From positions 1-49,034 of the forward strand of contig JBAQMG010000117.1 of NCBI GenBank assembly GCA_049302575.1: a stretch of 49,034 nt of DNA, in the 5' to 3' direction. The first letter of the stretch is position 1; every line of letters starts with the position of its first letter. This DNA comes from JBAQMG01 sp049302575 (lineage in GTDB: Bacteria; Bacillota; Desulfitobacteriia; Desulfitobacteriales; Desulfitobacteriaceae). The notes beneath the pieces were generated by a model, which saw only the letters and a program-made list of their open reading frames with translations, made no database searches and was not told the DNA's origin. Below are positions 48,156-49,034 of the stretch, piece after piece. Made by a program: the position numbers and the translations under genes.

Positions 48156-48350
48156 ATGAGCGAGATTATCAATGACAAGTGGATAAATATTGATGAAGCA
48201 GCTACTTACTTAGGCGTGAAGTCCGTTACCGTAAGGGACTGGATTAGAAAAGATAAAGGAATACCCGCCCACAAGATAGGAAAACAGTGGAAGTTCAAAG
48301 TGTCCGAGCTTGATGCTTGGGTCAAAAGCGGCAAAAGCGCTATGGAGTAA
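48156..48350 (+). CDS. Excisionase-family helix-turn-helix DNA-binding protein
   Basis: 64 residues, a single HTH_17/MerR-like domain: INIDEAATYLGVKSVTVRDW, then IPAHKIGKQWKFKVSELDAW. The fold bends DNA (Xis-like) or represses. ACGAGGTG ribosome site. It lies 62 bp before hsdM; small HTH proteins of this type often precede type I restriction loci, where they may control expression. Island origin is likely. Confidence 0.9.
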   Translation: MSEIINDKWINIDEAATYLGVKSVTVRDWIRKDKGIPAHKIGKQWKFKVSELDAWVKSGKSAME

Positions 48351-48412
48351 ATCTTCCATAGAATTCTATAATATGTACATTGCATAAATAAGAATGGAGT
48401 AAAAAGAGGAAT

Positions 48413-49034
48413 ATGGCTGTGAAAAAATCAGAATTGTACTCCCTGTTATGGGAAGCTTGTAATAAATTAAGAGGTGGTGTCGAGCCATCACGCTATAAGG
48501 ACTATGTGCTTGTCTTGCTATTCTTCAAATATGTGTCTGACAGATATAAGGGGCGCAAGTTTGCCGAGTTTACCGTCAATCCGGGCGGTTCCTTTGACGA
48601 CCTTATTGCCGCCAAAGGCAAAAGTGATGTTGGAGAAAGAGTCGATAAAATCATACAGAAGTTCCTGGAAGATAATAGACTGCAGGGTTCTTTGCCGGAC
48701 GTAAGTTTTAACAACCCGGATGAACTCGGCTCCGGCAAGGAGCTGGTCGACAAGGTTTCAGGGCTTATCGCCGTGTTCCAGAATCCTGCTATCGATTTTA
48801 AGAGTAACCGTGCAAGCGGCGACGACATCATCGGTGACGCTTACGAATACTTCATGATGAAGTTTGCGCAGGAATCCGGCAAGAGCAAGGGACAGTTCTA
48901 TACGCCAAGCGAAGTTTCCCGCATAATTGCCCGGCTTATCGGCATCGGTAGCATCAAAAACGATGTTAACAAGAAATGGACTCTGTACGACCCTGCGGCA
49001 GGAAGCGGAAGCCTGCTAATCCGCGCTGCAGACG
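48413..49034 (+). CDS. hsdM: Type I restriction-modification methyltransferase subunit HsdM (partial)
   Basis: Adenine-N6 methyltransferase subunit of a type I R-M system; 207 codons are visible and the frame runs off the right edge. ATG 48413 with AAAGAGGA upstream. The N-terminal helical domain (LYSLLWEACNKLRGG, YKDYVLVLLFFKYVSDRYKG) leads to GDAYEYFMMKFAQESGKSKG, then FYTPSEVSRIIARL and SAM-binding motif I DPAAGSGSLLIRA (about 194-206). The NPPF/Y catalytic motif, hsdS and hsdR lie beyond the window. The coding sequence is visibly GC-richer (near half G+C by eye) than the rest of the window, which suggests horizontal transfer. Confidence 0.95.
   Translation, partial: MAVKKSELYSLLWEACNKLRGGVEPSRYKDYVLVLLFFKYVSDRYKGRKFAEFTVNPGGSFDDLIAAKGKSDVGERVDKIIQKFLEDNRLQGSLPDVSFNNPDELGSGKELVDKVSGLIAVFQNPAIDFKSNRASGDDIIGDAYEYFMMKFAQESGKSKGQFYTPSEVSRIIARLIGIGSIKNDVNKKWTLYDPAAGSGSLLIRAAD

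Overview
The window reads as chromosome of a low-GC, anaerobic, endospore-former-type Firmicute. The best guess is a Desulfosporosinus- or Desulfitobacterium-like member of the Peptococcaceae. This is an inference from gene content: tungstate uptake, a flavodiiron protein, FeoAB, a SigI/RsgI pair, butyryl-CoA-type beta-oxidation genes, and probable selenoproteins. No rRNA or other species marker is present.

Layout from left to right. (1) 1-2717: tail of an unidentified gene, then the DNA translocase FtsK/SpoIIIE. (2) 2901-11552: one giant gene for a cyclic beta-1,2-glucan synthase-type enzyme. (3) 11638-15634: a fatty/aromatic acyl-CoA module (3-hydroxyacyl-CoA dehydrogenase, acyl-CoA dehydrogenase, acyl-CoA ligase). 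The ligase is interrupted by an in-frame TGA. (4) 15635-16081: decayed fragments, then a methyltransferase convergent with an MFS exporter. (5) 18475-24147: NRDE protein, an unknown protein coupled to a DD-carboxypeptidase, a cNMP-domain/DUF2225 protein, homoserine acyltransferase and a broken aminotransferase. Two near-identical inverted 46-bp elements frame part of this stretch. (6) 24146-29286: flavodiiron protein, membrane ferredoxin, CheY-like regulator and a MoxR/VWA pair. (7) 29357-33265: yedF remnant, tRNA-Gln, tungstate ABC transporter TupABC and its HTH/binding-protein regulator. (8) 33470-36120: RecQ and a decayed MFS gene. (9) 36418-39490: a secreted DUF5667-type protein behind a SigI-like promoter, then sigI-rsgI. 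(10) 39594-41916: a structured repeat and the potassium uptake pair KtrB/KtrA. (11) 42061-44697: a Fur-controlled feoA-feoB operon ending in a Cys-rich mini-protein. (12) 44752-45606, minus strand: an operon with two glutaredoxin-like genes, each with an in-frame TGA where the first Cys of CPHC should be. It sits behind a promoter whose spacer is a perfect palindrome. (13) 45713-47592: promoter, attenuator-like hairpin, HNH protein and the rRNA methyltransferase RlmD. (14) 47793-49034: start of a visibly more GC-rich accessory island with a thrice-repeated 15-bp motif, an excisionase-like protein and hsdM, which runs off the end.

The most notable result is the glutaredoxin pair. The two CDSs appear intact only if TGA is decoded (most simply as selenocysteine, giving UPHC). 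Both have a plausible bacterial SECIS hairpin at the expected distance. A plain ORF caller misses one gene and truncates the other. Second is a three-copy structured RNA-like element with compensatory base changes (19261, 24147 minus, 39594). Third is a hard-wired SigI-like promoter on the gene just upstream of sigI-rsgI. No CRISPR array, rRNA or complete insertion sequence was seen.
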